From Opisthocomus hoazin (taxonomy: Eukaryota > Chordata > Aves > Opisthocomiformes > Opisthocomidae), in contig NC_134422.1 of NCBI RefSeq assembly GCF_030867145.1, positions 9,310,531 to 9,374,530 of the forward strand: DNA of 64,000 nt. The letters run 5' to 3'. The notes beneath the pieces were generated by a model. That model ran no database searches, was not told where the DNA came from, and was given only the letters and a program-made list of their open reading frames with translations. The position numbers and the translations under genes are program-made. Each line of letters opens with the position of its first letter. Within the stretch, counting starts at the first letter, position 1. Positions 1 to 12,700 of the stretch are shown piece after piece.

Positions 1-3000
1 TTTTCATCATTATAACTCACAGAAAGTAACGCAGCTTGGTTTGGTTTTAGGAGTTTAATGGACACAGGAAGAATTCAGATAATTACCAGAGCGAGAAGTT
101 ACGCATCGTGTCTAGATGAAGCAAATCCTACGACTCTACAAACATTTTGCTGGAAAATGTGATCAGAAACTATCTAATCAGTAGGGGCAGTAATGACAGT
201 CAATGTCAACTCTTCAACAATCCAAGTTCTGTTGAAGGTAAGCTCACTTATACTTTGTGAAAGAATTCAAACTATCCATATTGATTGGATCAAACAAAAT
301 GGGAAAAAAGAGGATTTCACTTCTGAGTTTGTATTTTTAGCCCATGCAAACCAGTCTTTTCTGATCATAATCTGCACAATATGTTCACCACTGCACTGCT
401 GGAACTTCAAGCTTAAAAGCAGGTAGAAGTGCAGCATGAGGATTAGTGAGGTTTTTGAAAATCCCTACAGCTCCCAAAACTTTCTTGAATGCTAATCTCC
501 AAAAGGACTTTCTAAGTTGCATTCACTTAGTCTTGGTTTTTAAAGTCAAAATACTGAAATAGCAAAAGGAAGAACATGCTTCTTAAATTTAGAGCTATGG
601 CCTCTAAAATCAGTTTTGGTTTTGCATTGGCTGTGGGCTAGCCTGTTTATTCTTCTAGAGTGTTTATACCCTCTGGGTGACTGAGACGTGACTGGAGCAG
701 CTATACGTGGTATTTTTAACAAGTTCTGTCAAAAATATTCAGAAAGCCTTTATAAACCAAATTCATGGCCAGCATGGCTAGGTTCATTTTCTGATAAGGA
801 GTAAAATGAGAAAGGCTCTGCCCAGAACCTCCGATTTGCCTTCCTGCCTGACACTGTAGTATTTATTTCAAAGATACTTAGAATACTATTAAAGAAGCCT
901 TAGAATACAGTGCAGAGAGGGGCAATGATGCTACAGCCACAAACAGAGTTTGGAATTAGTCTCAAGTGCAACTGGAGAGAATATAAATTACCTCTGCATC
1001 CTGAGAGAGTTTATGAGAGAAGCTGGAAGAGCAGCATTGCTGTATTAGGGAAGCAGAGGCATGCACAACACTGGCGAAGCCGCTGGGCATCTTGAGCCTG
1101 CTCTTGAACTGACAAAAGTCCCCTTGGGTGCCTTATCTGAGCACGTGACAACAAACCAGGGTACGGACATGCTACGTGAGCTGCTGCCCTGCAGAAGCAC
1201 CGAGTCAGAGTCACAGCCGAGAGTCTGGGGTCGTGGTCTAGGGCTACCTGAATGCCAAAGAAACAATTAGCCAGAGCACAAGCTCCAAGGCTTGCTGAGT
1301 TTGTGCTGAGCAAGCTGGGCAAATCCTTGCCGCACACAGGTTCCTGCAGGTAGGGGTTAAGCTGCGCGGTGGTGGTGCTGCTCCCACTGGCGCTGGGGAA
1401 AGTGCCAGCAGAACAGCACACCTGCACCCAGCACTGTTCAGGCACTGAAAAAAGGCTGCAAGCTCTATTTTGTTTAAAAGAGCATAGTTTTAATTTTTTA
1501 TTAATTCTTAGTTTTTCATACATCACAGTTTTCTGCTTTTTTAAGATCAACAGGGAGACTTGTCACCATTTTCCTGTGGAGACAGAAAAGGAGAAGGAAA
1601 CTGGCTTTTGAACCACTAGACTGTCGCCTGCCACTTGCACAGGCTTTACCACATGGTAAGATGCAAAGTTTGGATACAATTTTGTGAAGTGTGTGCTGCA
1701 TAGATGCAGACATGAAATTTCAGTTTGATTTTTTGAGACTGTAGAATTATAATATAGGAGATGATAGACTTATTCCACCCTCACTTCACAAATCATTATG
1801 CCTTATATGTGCAAATGTAATTATACATATACACAAATTGTGTTTGAATAAACTAACTTCTGCTACAAATCAATGATATTAACCCATCAGCAATTTTCAT
1901 TCACTAACCTGATTTAATGCAGTACCAAAGGGCAGAAACAAGCACTAATTGGATAGCAAACACATTTCAAGTATCTATGCTAAATTGCTACAAACAGATA
2001 ATGAGCAGTAGGTGTTACATTCATTTGTAACTGTTCCTGTTTCACACCCCAGCCTTTTTGCTCTGAATCACTCCTGGCTCCTTAAAAGTTTTTCAGAAAC
2101 AGTTTTCTGATTACTATGCAAGGACAAAATACAACAGATATGCACAGTTCTGGAATGATTTGTTTGATAAGCCAGATAATCCACCTCTCATAAAATTTCG
2201 AGAATTCAGAGTGATCTGTTTCTGAAGTGTAATTTAACTAATCAGCACTTGCCATCCTGGTAAGCAATGAATTGAGTTACTTGTCTTACAGATGATACTA
2301 ACAAAATCTGTACTCGTTAATAAAACAGAATGGTTTGCTTACTCAGCTTTAAAAAGCAGAATGACTGGTAGTTACCAACTGCTTTACTGAAAGAGCTGTA
2401 TAATTCTTATGAATAAAATAGGACTCGATTTAGGAGACTGTTGCCAACTTGAGAAGCAGTGATAGCAGAGAAACAAATTAGTTTCTATGGGTTTTGTGTC
2501 TCCAAAGTGAAGAGCATTTTATACAGTCACATTTACTTTTATAATTAATAGTTCTAATATATCTAATAGCAGATTAGTGTGATTGCTAATGATACCAGGC
2601 CTTTTCTATATTTATGATATGTCCGTTATGTCCATTAAGTAATTTTGAGAAAAGATGTCATACAATTAAGATTAAAAAAACCCAGCTAGCATTATTTAAC
2701 CTGATATGTTGTTCATGCCCTTTGCAGTTTACATTAAGTGAGTGAGTAAAGCATCAGGACTATTTCTAGGATCAGCTCCAAAGTAATAATGACTCTGTCA
2801 GTCGTGGTCCTAAGTCCAGAACCATGTTCATGAAAATCCTTGCTCATCTGCTGCCTTGCAATGGTGACATCTAAATCGTGTGCAGCCTTTCTCCTGGTTA
2901 GCAAGAAATGTCATAAACAATATGCTCTATTAAAATATTTAGGAAGTGCATTAAAGACAAATGACCTCATAAAGTCTGTGTTCATTTCCCAAGGTAACCC

Positions 3001-4591
3001 GGGAGGTGCTTAAAAACCTACCTAGACATGTGAGAAGACCTGGGATCTGAAATGGGCCAGGGGGAGGGCTCTGTACGAGCACACTTGCCCCTGAGGGATC
3101 TGGGATAAAACGTGCTGTGTGCTTTTCACCAGAAATCCCACTGGAAAGCAAAAAACTGCCTCTGGTAAATCAAAACTGACGTGTCGCAAGACAAGAATTA
3201 ATTTCTACAGCCTGGCATGTTTTCACGGATAGCTGTTTTGTTGGAAACTTTATGACCAGCTGCACCAGCAATCCTTCAGGCTGTTTGGATGAGCTACCAG
3301 GGCACTAACCCCGCATGAGCACTTGGGGCAAAACGTGTCATCAAAAGCACGCGCCATCCCTGTAACTGGGAGGTGAGTACGGTACAGAAGGATCTGACAG
3401 CATCTTTCTAAGCGGAGGTGATCCCTGCTGCTGAGATGTTTGGAAATCTTTCCAATTACAGATGTTGCTGAGAACACCAGCACTTGTAGCTGGATTCTTC
3501 ACCAGAAACAAAACTGCAGTATGAAGCCGCTAATTGCTTTGTAAACCACCATCTTTTTGTTGTCTAGTCTGGGTATGATATTTGATATCGGGGTAAGTGA
3601 CTTATGCCTTACTTTTTGCTTTCAGAACAGGTGCTGAACTTTGAACCAGAATGTCCCCAGCGGGACTGTGCCAAAGTACCTCATTTCTGGACATTTCACA
3701 GGCTTAGTGCAGTCCAAGCACTTGTGACTCCTTCTTTAAGGATGCAGCCACCTGAGGGAAAATGCAATGATAAAGGACTTGTTTCTGTTGGCTTGTTTTA
3801 TGTCCATCCCTTTGTTGGCCTTTTGAAATGTAGTATTATGCCAGAACTTAATTGCAGTGCTGTTAATTGCATGCAGAGCCATAAACACTGAAGCAATGTA
3901 TTGCATATGATTGTGTGTGTGTAAATGTCAATCACAAATTACTTAGTTACATTTTTAGACATTAAATTTCTGAATGCTTCTTAGGAAAGAAACCTTTGAC
4001 AATACTAAGTCTTTCAAGCTACAGTGAGATTTAAGTCATGCAGAGAGCTTACTTCCCCCACTGCAAACAAATTAACATTGGCATGGAAAAGTTTAACACA
4101 TCAGTCAATGACAGCTCATCTCTGGCTAAGATTCAAATATATATACTTGTCAAAACTAATGAGGAATATTTCCTACTGGGTAGCAGTAATATTTTAAGAA
4201 TGCTGACAGAAATAATTTCACAGAAAAGGTGTGCTGAGCTACTCCAAATCATGGCCAAATCTATATACAGCATTCATAGATGTTTGCTTCTCCTGCAATT
4301 TTTACTTCTGTCATCTTTTAATGTGTTAGTGTCATGAATTCAGCGTGCCCATCTGATCATTGTCTTTTCAAATATAACAGTGCTGTTGTGCATTGCAGTG
4401 CCCAAACCTGGTGGAGTTTCTAGAGGGCCGGTGTTCACCTCCGAGGTACCAAACTGAATGCGCTGTGAATGGGGCAAAGGGAAATTTTCTTCACCCTGTA
4501 GGCGTTGTAGGATTTTTAAAATCCATTTTCATTATGCATGAAGCAGGATAGGGTGGGTCAACTTTTTCTGTCAGAATTGTTTTTTACTGGG
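1..4591. other. Noncoding stretch, no gene recognised
   Basis: AT-rich DNA with frequent stops in all frames. The open frames are short (under about 180 codons), share no recognisable domain, and lack flanking splice signals that I could trust. I see a short TG run near 3910 and no transposon ends. It lies more than 18 kb upstream of the DPP10 first exon, so it is either intergenic or an intron of a longer DPP10 transcript. Confidence 0.6.
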
Positions 4592-5154
4592 TGTCGTGGT
4601 TTAACCCAGCAGCTGGCAGCTAAGCACCAGACAGCCTCTCGCTCACTCCTCCCCCTCCTCAGTGGGACAGGAAGGAGAATGGACAAAGCGTAAAACTCAT
4701 GGGTTGAGATAAAGGCAGCTTAATAAGAAAACAAAGGAAGGAATAATAAAAACAACAACAACAATAATAATACAGAATATGCAAAACAAGTGATGCACAA
4801 TACAATTATTCTCAGTTTCCGATGACTGATTTTGCAGCCTGTCCCTGAGGAGCGATTGTGGAACGTGCGGATTCCTTCTCCCCAGCCAACCCCCATTTAT
4901 ACACTGAGTGTTATGTCTAAGGTATGCAATATTTCTGTGCCAGCTTGGATTAGCTGCCTGGCTATGCTCCTTCCCAGCTCCTGTATACCTGCTCATTGTC
5001 TGAACATGGGAAACTGAAAAAAGTCCTTGATTTCTTGGGAACAACTAAAAACATCAGTGTATTACCAATATTTTTTCTCACACCAAATCCAATATACAGC
5101 ACTATACCAGCTATGAGGAAGAAAATTAACTCTATCCCAGCTGAAATCAGGACA
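4592..5154 (-). mobile_element. Solo LTR of an avian endogenous retrovirus (ERVL-like)
   Basis: The segment starts with TGTCGTGG and ends with AGGACA on the plus strand, so read on the minus strand it runs from TGTCCT to CCACGACA, the usual TG...CA ends of an LTR. I recognise the layout from a common bird LTR family: a conserved opening, a TATA-like TGTATAAA (minus strand, 4896-4903), then an A/T-rich simple stretch (about 4738-4772 on plus) and a GC-rich tail. The flanks read CTGGG (4587-4591) and TTGGG (5155-5159), a five-base target duplication with one mismatch, which fits class III (ERVL) integration. No gag, pol or env sequence adjoins it, so it is a solo LTR left by recombination between the two ends of a provirus. 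Its length is 563 bp. The poly(A) signal region looks degraded (ATTAAG on the minus strand). The family name is from memory; the LTR nature is well supported. Confidence 0.82.
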
Positions 5155-8100
5155 TTGGGAAATTAGTTTGCTAGTTAAATGATTTTTTTGTTTTGTTATT
5201 GAGAAGTGTCTGCTTTCTGCCAAAACCAAGGGGTATTTTTGCTTTTGCTTTGGTTTAAATCTAGAATTGAAATAGAAAACATTGAGAATGAAAATCTTTG
5301 GTCCAAACCCTGGAATATTTTTATTTAGAAGTTCTTCCTTTTTGAGCAGCAGCACCACTAGTTTATGACTTGGCAGCTCATATTGTTTTAGCACAGGTTT
5401 GTATTCAGTGGCTGCTGCTGCTGCTCTTATCAACAACGGGCTGCCTCCGTGCTGGCCCCTGGCTGGCTGCCAGGCTGCTTTCCTGGGCTCCCCCAAACCA
5501 GCTGCCCCCCTGCAACAGGGCTTTGCTAGGGGTCCCCCTGCTTTTTGGACCAGAAAGGGGACAAGAGTGTACTGGGCTCTCTGCTCAATTGCCATCTTCC
5601 AGCAAGGCCTTTTTTAGAGAGGTGCCTTCTAAGTTGTACACTACACACAGCTTTAGGTACTTGTGCGCGTAGAGCTCACAAGCATTAATGCATTTGTTAA
5701 TTCTCAAAACAAAATATTATTTCTTGGGATGGAATAGAGTACTTTCCACTTCAAGTAATTTGTCAGACAATTTCTATTTTTCATGCAAAGGAGGGATCCA
5801 TTTTAGTAGTTGTCTTAATGCATTCAGATCATTGCCATGGAAAGACGAAGCCAAACTAATACAGCAAAACCCTGCTCTCAAATTTCTCAGACATTCTTAA
5901 ATTCACAGTTCACTTTGATCATTTTCCTGGTTCATTTAAGAGAATTTGAATTTTGTCTAGGATGTGAATTTTAAAGTTAAAACTAAGAAACGAGGTTTGA
6001 CATTTGTGCGTGCACATATTCTTACTATAAATACTTATGCTTGTCTAATATAGGAATAGAAATACAGAAAGGAGGCTAAAATACACACAATTATTAATTT
6101 CTTATTATTCAGAAGAACTCATACTATGTAAGCTGGTCTAGAACATGTATGAATTTGGTAAAATACATAAGTAAAGTGGACATAAATAAGAGAGAGAGTT
6201 GCTTTTCTCAGGTTCATCATAACAAACTTTATTTATTTACCTGCCTATATCACTGGCCTGTCAAAATCAGGGCTAATAAGGCTTCTTTAAGGCAACTGCT
6301 TGCCAAGTATTGGCATCTTCCGTATGGTCAGACACAGCCTGGACTTTGGAGAAAAGAGAAATCAGTCTTGCAATCATGGGAAGCTCACAAGATGTCCATA
6401 TGTAAAGATCAACTGAAATATTTGAAAAGCTACTTGATCCGTGTTCCAAGGTGTGTATCTGTGGTGCAGGTTAGGACAGCACCAGAAGCGTGGGCAGCTG
6501 ACGGGAGCCTGTCCCAGTGCTCTGCCTGCAGCTAGAGCAACAGCCTCCTGAGTCTGTAAACCGAACAGTAAAGGGATGGTGCAGAAGGCACCAGCTGGGT
6601 CGTGCCCAGAAGGCACGATCAAGCTGCGAACACGCCAGCCCTCGCGTCCTCGTGTGGTGCCTCGCAGAATGTCCCAAAGCTCAAACCAGCCGTGCTGGGG
6701 CAGTGCCAGAGCAGCAGCACAGCAGTGGTGGCAGCTCTAAATGTGGGAATAATTTAGCATATAGATTAGATTATTTTGTTGAAACAGAACGGCGGTGCCA
6801 AGAACGCTGCTGCTTCTTGGAGGGAGCTGAGAGCTTTCTTCTCTTCTGACAAAAGTCCCGCAGTATTTAGGTGCAGAGAGTGATTATGGTGCTTGGAGAA
6901 AGGGGATTTGACAATCACATCAATTATGCTTCGTTTTGCGAGCAATTTCAGGAGCATAATAGGGGTCAGAGAAGAGGACAAGTCTTGTTCCACAGTATGT
7001 TTAGTTCGGTATTGCAGGAAAATGCTTTCTTCTTTCCCTGCCCTCCCCTCAGTTAAAACAAAAATGCCTCATTAAAACCCAGTAAAAGACACTGAATTTT
7101 TTATGCACCCATAGATTTGCCATTGCTTTTTGCCTTCCTTGTGAGAGCTCAGACACACTGAAATGATTCAGATCTGTCCTTTATGTAACTTTATTTTCTT
7201 CAGTTAAATTAAAACAGGGTGGAATTAACCCCTTCGATACTTCTCTTCCAAAGCTGGTTGGAGTGCTGTATGTGTGGAAAATGAGGTTTTAAATGGAAGG
7301 AGAATGACTCATATTAATTTAAAACGCAAACTAAAGAGATGATTGCCTATACTATAACTTCTTTTGTAATAGTTAGTCATAAAAGATTACGTAAATTTTA
7401 GGGTTCAAAGATTTTTTTTACAACATATTTAGGGTTAAATCCTGTCCTGGCTGGAACAGAAAATGCAGAGGCATCCTGCCTCTTTGGCAGAGAGGCTGCA
7501 GCTGGCCAGACTAAAATTTATTGGGATGGGCTCAGGGATTTCCTGAGGTAACATTTTGTTGTTTACTCCACTCTGCTCACTTACACAGGCAGTTTGGCTG
7601 CTTTTTGGCCAATACGATAATTATTCCTTAATCCTTAGAGTTTCTTAGGCTTTGTGTTCAGATTTGTCCTCTGAAAGCCAAAAAGCTTTCCCTATTATTG
7701 TCTCCTCTCCTTTTTGACCAAAGGCTTTCTCTTAATTTTTTAAAAAAGCAGTTCCTAATGTGGAATAGCAATATTCACTGTAAATACCTTTACTATGTGA
7801 ACTGTGCAAGAGAGGCCCAGTCCTGTAGAGATCCAGTTCCTTATTCAGTTAGACTTTGTGGATAGATTCATATTACTGTTGTAGGCTTCATTAGCAGTAG
7901 CTGAGCAAAAAAAATGTTATGCTTTGTACCAGCAAGCCTATATTCCAAATGCCTTGGCAAAACCAGATAAGTGGCTAAACCATCAGATGGGGATGAATCA
8001 TGCAGACGGTTGGCAAAACCATAGCAATGCAGCATGCTAGTATTTATTTTGAAATCTTATAGACATTGGAGTCTCGTTTCATCTTAACACAAATCACTCT

Positions 8101-8943
8101 TGCCAGGATTGATGAACGAAGCCTTTTTTCAAATTTAATGGTTTTTTGAATGCTTTTACTTACATCTTAACAAATTCCAAGTTCTTAAAATAAAACAACA
8201 AACAACAACTCTCCCCAACCCGAAGCCTGATTTTTTGTATATAGCAGAGTGATTTTGTTTAAAAAGCAGAGCTTCGATTTGAAATGTCTCAGTAGAGGGG
8301 CAGTTTCTTTTATGGTCTTTACAAAGCTTAGTGTAATAGCAGCTCTGATACTTTCTTAGGTCTTACTCACTTATTAGAAGCATTTCTGTGCTGTTTACGA
8401 AGTTATCCTGTCTTCCGTCTTGACTCTTGTTTGTGGCAGATACCTCAGGGAACGAAACAACTGAAAATGTTTTTTAGAAGGGCATGTTCCCATCATTTGG
8501 CATTCAGACCTTTCACTGACATAAAAAGAAATTTTACTGTTAGAGAGATGTCAGTGTGACAGCTCTTAGAAAATAAAACTGATAGGCTGCTGCTGCTGCA
8601 TGATTTTTTTTCTGTAATGTTAATATTTAGTTCAAATAAGTGTGTCCTGCATGAAATAACATTGCTCAGTGGTGTGTTAGGATGAGGACTCGCTAGTTTT
8701 TCTAGTCAGGGACAGTATGGTGCCACATGTGTCCTGTCTACTTCTGAAGAGAGTCTCCTTCCTCCTGTGACGCCACCGCTGATGTCTTCAGCCTCCTGGC
8801 CCAGCACGATGCTGAGTTGAACGCCAGTCACTGGCACCTGCACTTGGAACGTCAGGAGGTCATTGCTCTCTTTGTCAGCCTTTTGTTGGATCTGCGGCAA
8901 AGGACGAGGCTCCTTTACTCTTGTGTTTATGGATTTTGTTTTT
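5155..8943. other. Noncoding stretch, no gene recognised
   Basis: I see no convincing exon, RNA gene or transposon here. A (GCT)5 run lies at 5411-5425 and a short CTG-type run near 8588. Open frames in 5370-5670 and 6374-6850 are composition effects of slightly GC-richer DNA and resemble no known protein. Confidence 0.55.
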
Positions 8944-9760
8944 AGGAGGTGGGACAGGCTGGATTGATGGGCCAAGACCAATTGTATGAGGTTCATACAA
9001 GGCAAAGTGCGAGTCCTGCACTTCAGTCACAACAACCCCACGCAATGCTACAGGCTTGGGGAAGAGTGGCTGGGAAGCTGCCCGGCAGAAAATCACTTTG
9101 GGCTGTTGGTTGAAAGCCAGCTGAACATGAGCCAGCAGTGTGCCCAGGTGGCCAAGAAGGCCAACGGCATCCTGGCTTGGATCAGGAGTAGTGTGGCCAG
9201 CAGGAGTAGGGAGGTGATCATGTCCCTGTACTCAGCACTGGTGAGGCCGCACCTGGAGTACTGTGTTTAGCTTTGGGCCCCTCACTACAAGAAAGACATT
9301 GAGGTGCGGGAAAGTGTCCAGAGAAGGGCAACAAGGCTGGTGAGGTGTCTGGAGAACAAGTCTTATGAGGAGTGGTTGAGGGAGCTGGGGCTGTTTAGTC
9401 TGGAGGAGGCTGAGGGGGGACCTTATCACTCTCTACAACTACCTGAAAGGAGGTTTTAGTGAGGTGGGTGTTGGTCTCTTCTCCCAACTAACTAGTGATA
9501 GGATGAGAGGCAATGGCCTCAAGTTGCATCAGGGGAGATTTAGATTAGATATTAGGAAAAATTTCTTTACTGAAAGAGTGGTCAGGCATTGGGACAGGCT
9601 GCCCAGGGAGGTGGTGGAGTCCCCATCCCTGGAGGTGTTCAAAAAACGTGTAGATGTGGCACTTGGGGACATGGTTTAGCAGGCATGGTGTTGTGGGTTG
9701 ATGGTTGGACCTGATGATCTTAGAGGTCTCTTCCAACCTTAATGATTCTATGATTCTGTG
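8944..9760 (+). mobile_element. 5'-truncated CR1 LINE, 3' end intact
   Basis: This is the 3' part of a CR1 non-LTR retrotransposon. Translation from about 8944 gives the region after the reverse-transcriptase palm, with recognisable blocks such as [34 protein letters not shown] and [11 protein letters not shown], followed after a stop by the C-terminal tail with [16 protein letters not shown] and [16 protein letters not shown]. The element ends in two copies of the CR1 terminal octamer, ATTCTATG (9745-9752) and ATTCTGTG (9753-9760), which fixes the orientation and the 3' boundary. The 5' boundary is a truncation, as expected from incomplete reverse transcription. A TAG at 9268-9270 interrupts the frame and at least one frameshift lies near 9405-9430, so the copy is dead. 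The 3' tail differs from that of the copy at 40160-41846, so it is a different subfamily. Confidence 0.93.
8986..9679 (+). pseudogene. CR1 ORF2 C-terminal remnant
   Basis: Decayed coding sequence for the C-terminal end of the CR1 endonuclease/reverse-transcriptase polyprotein. The first open part covers 8986-9270 and ends in a premature TAG. The reading continues in the same frame for some codons, then shifts, and the final part (9464-9679) ends at a TAG that matches the normal end of the protein. No endonuclease and no catalytic reverse-transcriptase motif is present, so it has no enzymatic potential. Confidence 0.85.
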
Positions 9761-12700
9761 ATGGAAAGAATGAAACTAATGAGTTGTGTCACCGGTAACA
9801 AAAATGTGCAACACCCCGAGCTATGATACGGATGCTCTTTTCCAGTTGAACAGTAAATAGATACATATGTTAATCTCAGAGATTTCTGTTTTCTCTTGCA
9901 ATTTGTTATACACTGAATTGATTTTTCTTGCTTCTTTTTCTTGCAAATTCTCTCATTAAATTAAATAGTCTGAGACAAGTAGCCATTAAAAGTTCATTCC
10001 TTATTAATTAATTTGTTCAAAATCTAGGTCTTTGAACACTTCCCTAATTAATTGTGTAAAGCCGGATAAAAAGTTAACAGGGAAAGAAAGACTATTATTT
10101 TAGGGAAGTGCTTTACGATGAACTAGCGAGCTGTCTACCAAGTGCCGAAGCTGTAAGACACTAGCGTTCTCACAGGCTAGAGGTGAGGAAGTGTCTGTCC
10201 AACAGCAGCCCTGATGGGAGTGAAACCTCTCACAGTTACGTCCTGATTATAAACCTGTGTGATAGCAGGTGAGCTTCAAGTTATTCAGTGCTCATAATGT
10301 CTCCGTGTTCATCACACAACTTGTGTGTCCTGTCCGACCATCTTCTGCCTTCAGCCTCCTTTTCTTCCTCTCTCATTTTCAACAGCTCCTTTAAAAAATG
10401 TGAAAAAAATCCCCCTTGGGCATTTTGAGTTCTGCTTCTAGTGCAGCCAAATATTTGCTTTGCCCTCTCTCTTGCACCTTCTCAGTTGTGGATGTTGCAT
10501 TTCGTTGGGGATTTTCTATGACAGGTTCCTTTCATTGCCAGCATGTCCAGCTATTCTATTTCCTACCTTTTAAGAAACTTTAATACTTCACATTCTGAGG
10601 TTTTAAAATTTTTGTTACTCTGCCGATTGATTTACATAATCGAGCAGTTCCCAATATTATTGACTACCTCACTAGTTTTTAATGTTACTGTGAATTTTAT
10701 TAATGTTCACTTACATGTGCTTCTAAATGCAATGTACAGCAGCACTGAACTAAGACAGATACTTACATTTAAATTCATGCTTTAAGATCTATGAGTTCTA
10801 TAATTTTAATCCATTTAGCATGAACTTTGTTGTGTAGTGTCATAGTGCTCTTTCCAGTTAGAGCATCTTCTGGAAGCAAATCAAATGAGATAGAGAATTT
10901 TATTCCATCAGCACAGCTGCTTTTACAGCCAAGATTGTACTTTAATGGTAAGACAACTTGAATTTTGTTTGAGAAGGCCTATTTTCTGTACAGCCATGTA
11001 CACTGTAAATAAGTATACTTCTAAATCCTGATTCTTTATTGATTGCATGTCATTGGATGCTTTTTGATGCTGAGATATTTGTTCTTTCCCAGAGCTGTGG
11101 AGCTCTGTGTGTTTCATGGGCTGCTATGATTTGGCACAGCAAACACACAAACTCTGCCTCTCGAAGCTCCCAGGGCGCAGGAGAAGACGGACAACCTCCC
11201 AGCCTGAGCACAGCGCGCCGTGGTGCACAGATGTGTTTTGCTGGGTGAGTTTGCACCCACGCCACTCCCGGGGCACCACCCAGCGCTGGGCAGTGAAGGC
11301 ACAGAGCCACTGGGGCAAAGCAGACTGTGACTGCATCAGTATGTGACGGGCTCAGATCTGTCTTAGATGTGTACACATTTTTCCCCCCCTGTTTAGCTGA
11401 GGTGGGAAGTTGCATAGATTTGCTGTCCTGAAACGGGGCAAGGCAAAAATGGTTCTTCTGAATTTTGAAGAATTCAGCTTCTTTTAAGCAACCTTTTCCC
11501 TTAAGGGAACCTGATACAGTAAAATTGTGCCTGAGCTTAAGGATCCTCTTCGGGCCTCTCTCTTTTCTCCTTGCTTCCTAATGCTTTAATATCCTGAGAC
11601 TGCAAAAGACACTTCCATCAAGAGTATGCCTGGCACTGTCTGAAAGTTTCTGTAACAAGTAATAAAACTACAGGACACGAAATGTCTTATGATGGAACAA
11701 AACAATCCATCAGTTTATGAAACAGATTTTATTATTTGGTCACCTGCAATAGCAAGGGACTGGACTGAATACCCGAGAATGTCTTTCCAGTCCAGCGTAC
11801 TATGATTAGAAACACAGGAAGCAGCCAATGTGTACTCCCTGTTATCAGGTCTCTGCAATGATTCTTTATGGAACTTCAAAGTCAGTGCAAGACCTATTGT
11901 GCTGTAATCAAAATCCTTGCTATTTCCAGACCAACTTCTCATGACGCTGCACTCCACGAGAGCAGTGAAAGCACAGATGAAGATTCCTGGGACCATTAGG
12001 GTCAGCTAATACACTCCCTTGCAGTTACAAGCTCCATGTTATAAATCATTTTCATAAATGTATGAACACAGAAGATAAAACTGAACTACAGAATTAACTC
12101 ATGTCTGCAGTAAAGGCAATAACAAAGCCTGTTTTATCCAAAATTTACTATAGAATCTCACTCTTTCAGTCCAATATTTTTTGTTGCCCTTGTCTCCACT
12201 CTCACAAATCCAGTTTTGAAGTCTGTTCTGGCTTAGATGCTCCAGAGAGAATGGGAGAGAAAGAGACACCATTACTGGTGACACTCGGGTAATCCATTTC
12301 CAGATTCAGGCTAGTCCCTTGGCAGTTATATGTCAAGAAACGGGGATGAATGAAACAGATAAGCGGGGGGTGAGATTCCCAGGTGGTATAAATTGGCATT
12401 GCTTTTTTGGGCAATTTTTTCTACTAAATTAAATTGTTTTTCACCTCTTGAAGATGTGAACCACAAATTGAGGTAGTATGAAGATGGAAAAATAAATAAA
12501 CCTCATATATTTACTTTTTTAGTTTCAGAGTTTAGCCCAAAAGAGTCTCATTACGAGGTCTGTTATTGATTCACCTATATTTCTTTGGCATCTGTCTCTT
12601 AACAGACAGCACTGAATACTTGCAATTTCTAAGGATTCTCTAATTAAAGAAAGAATTTCATTTTGTTGCCTCTTTGCCCCCTAAAAAAGTAATAAGGAAA

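Noticed and set aside
1011..1550. 179-codon minus-strand open frame
   Set aside because: Cysteine- and serine-rich but without any family pattern; overlapping open frames on the other strand suggest a composition effect.
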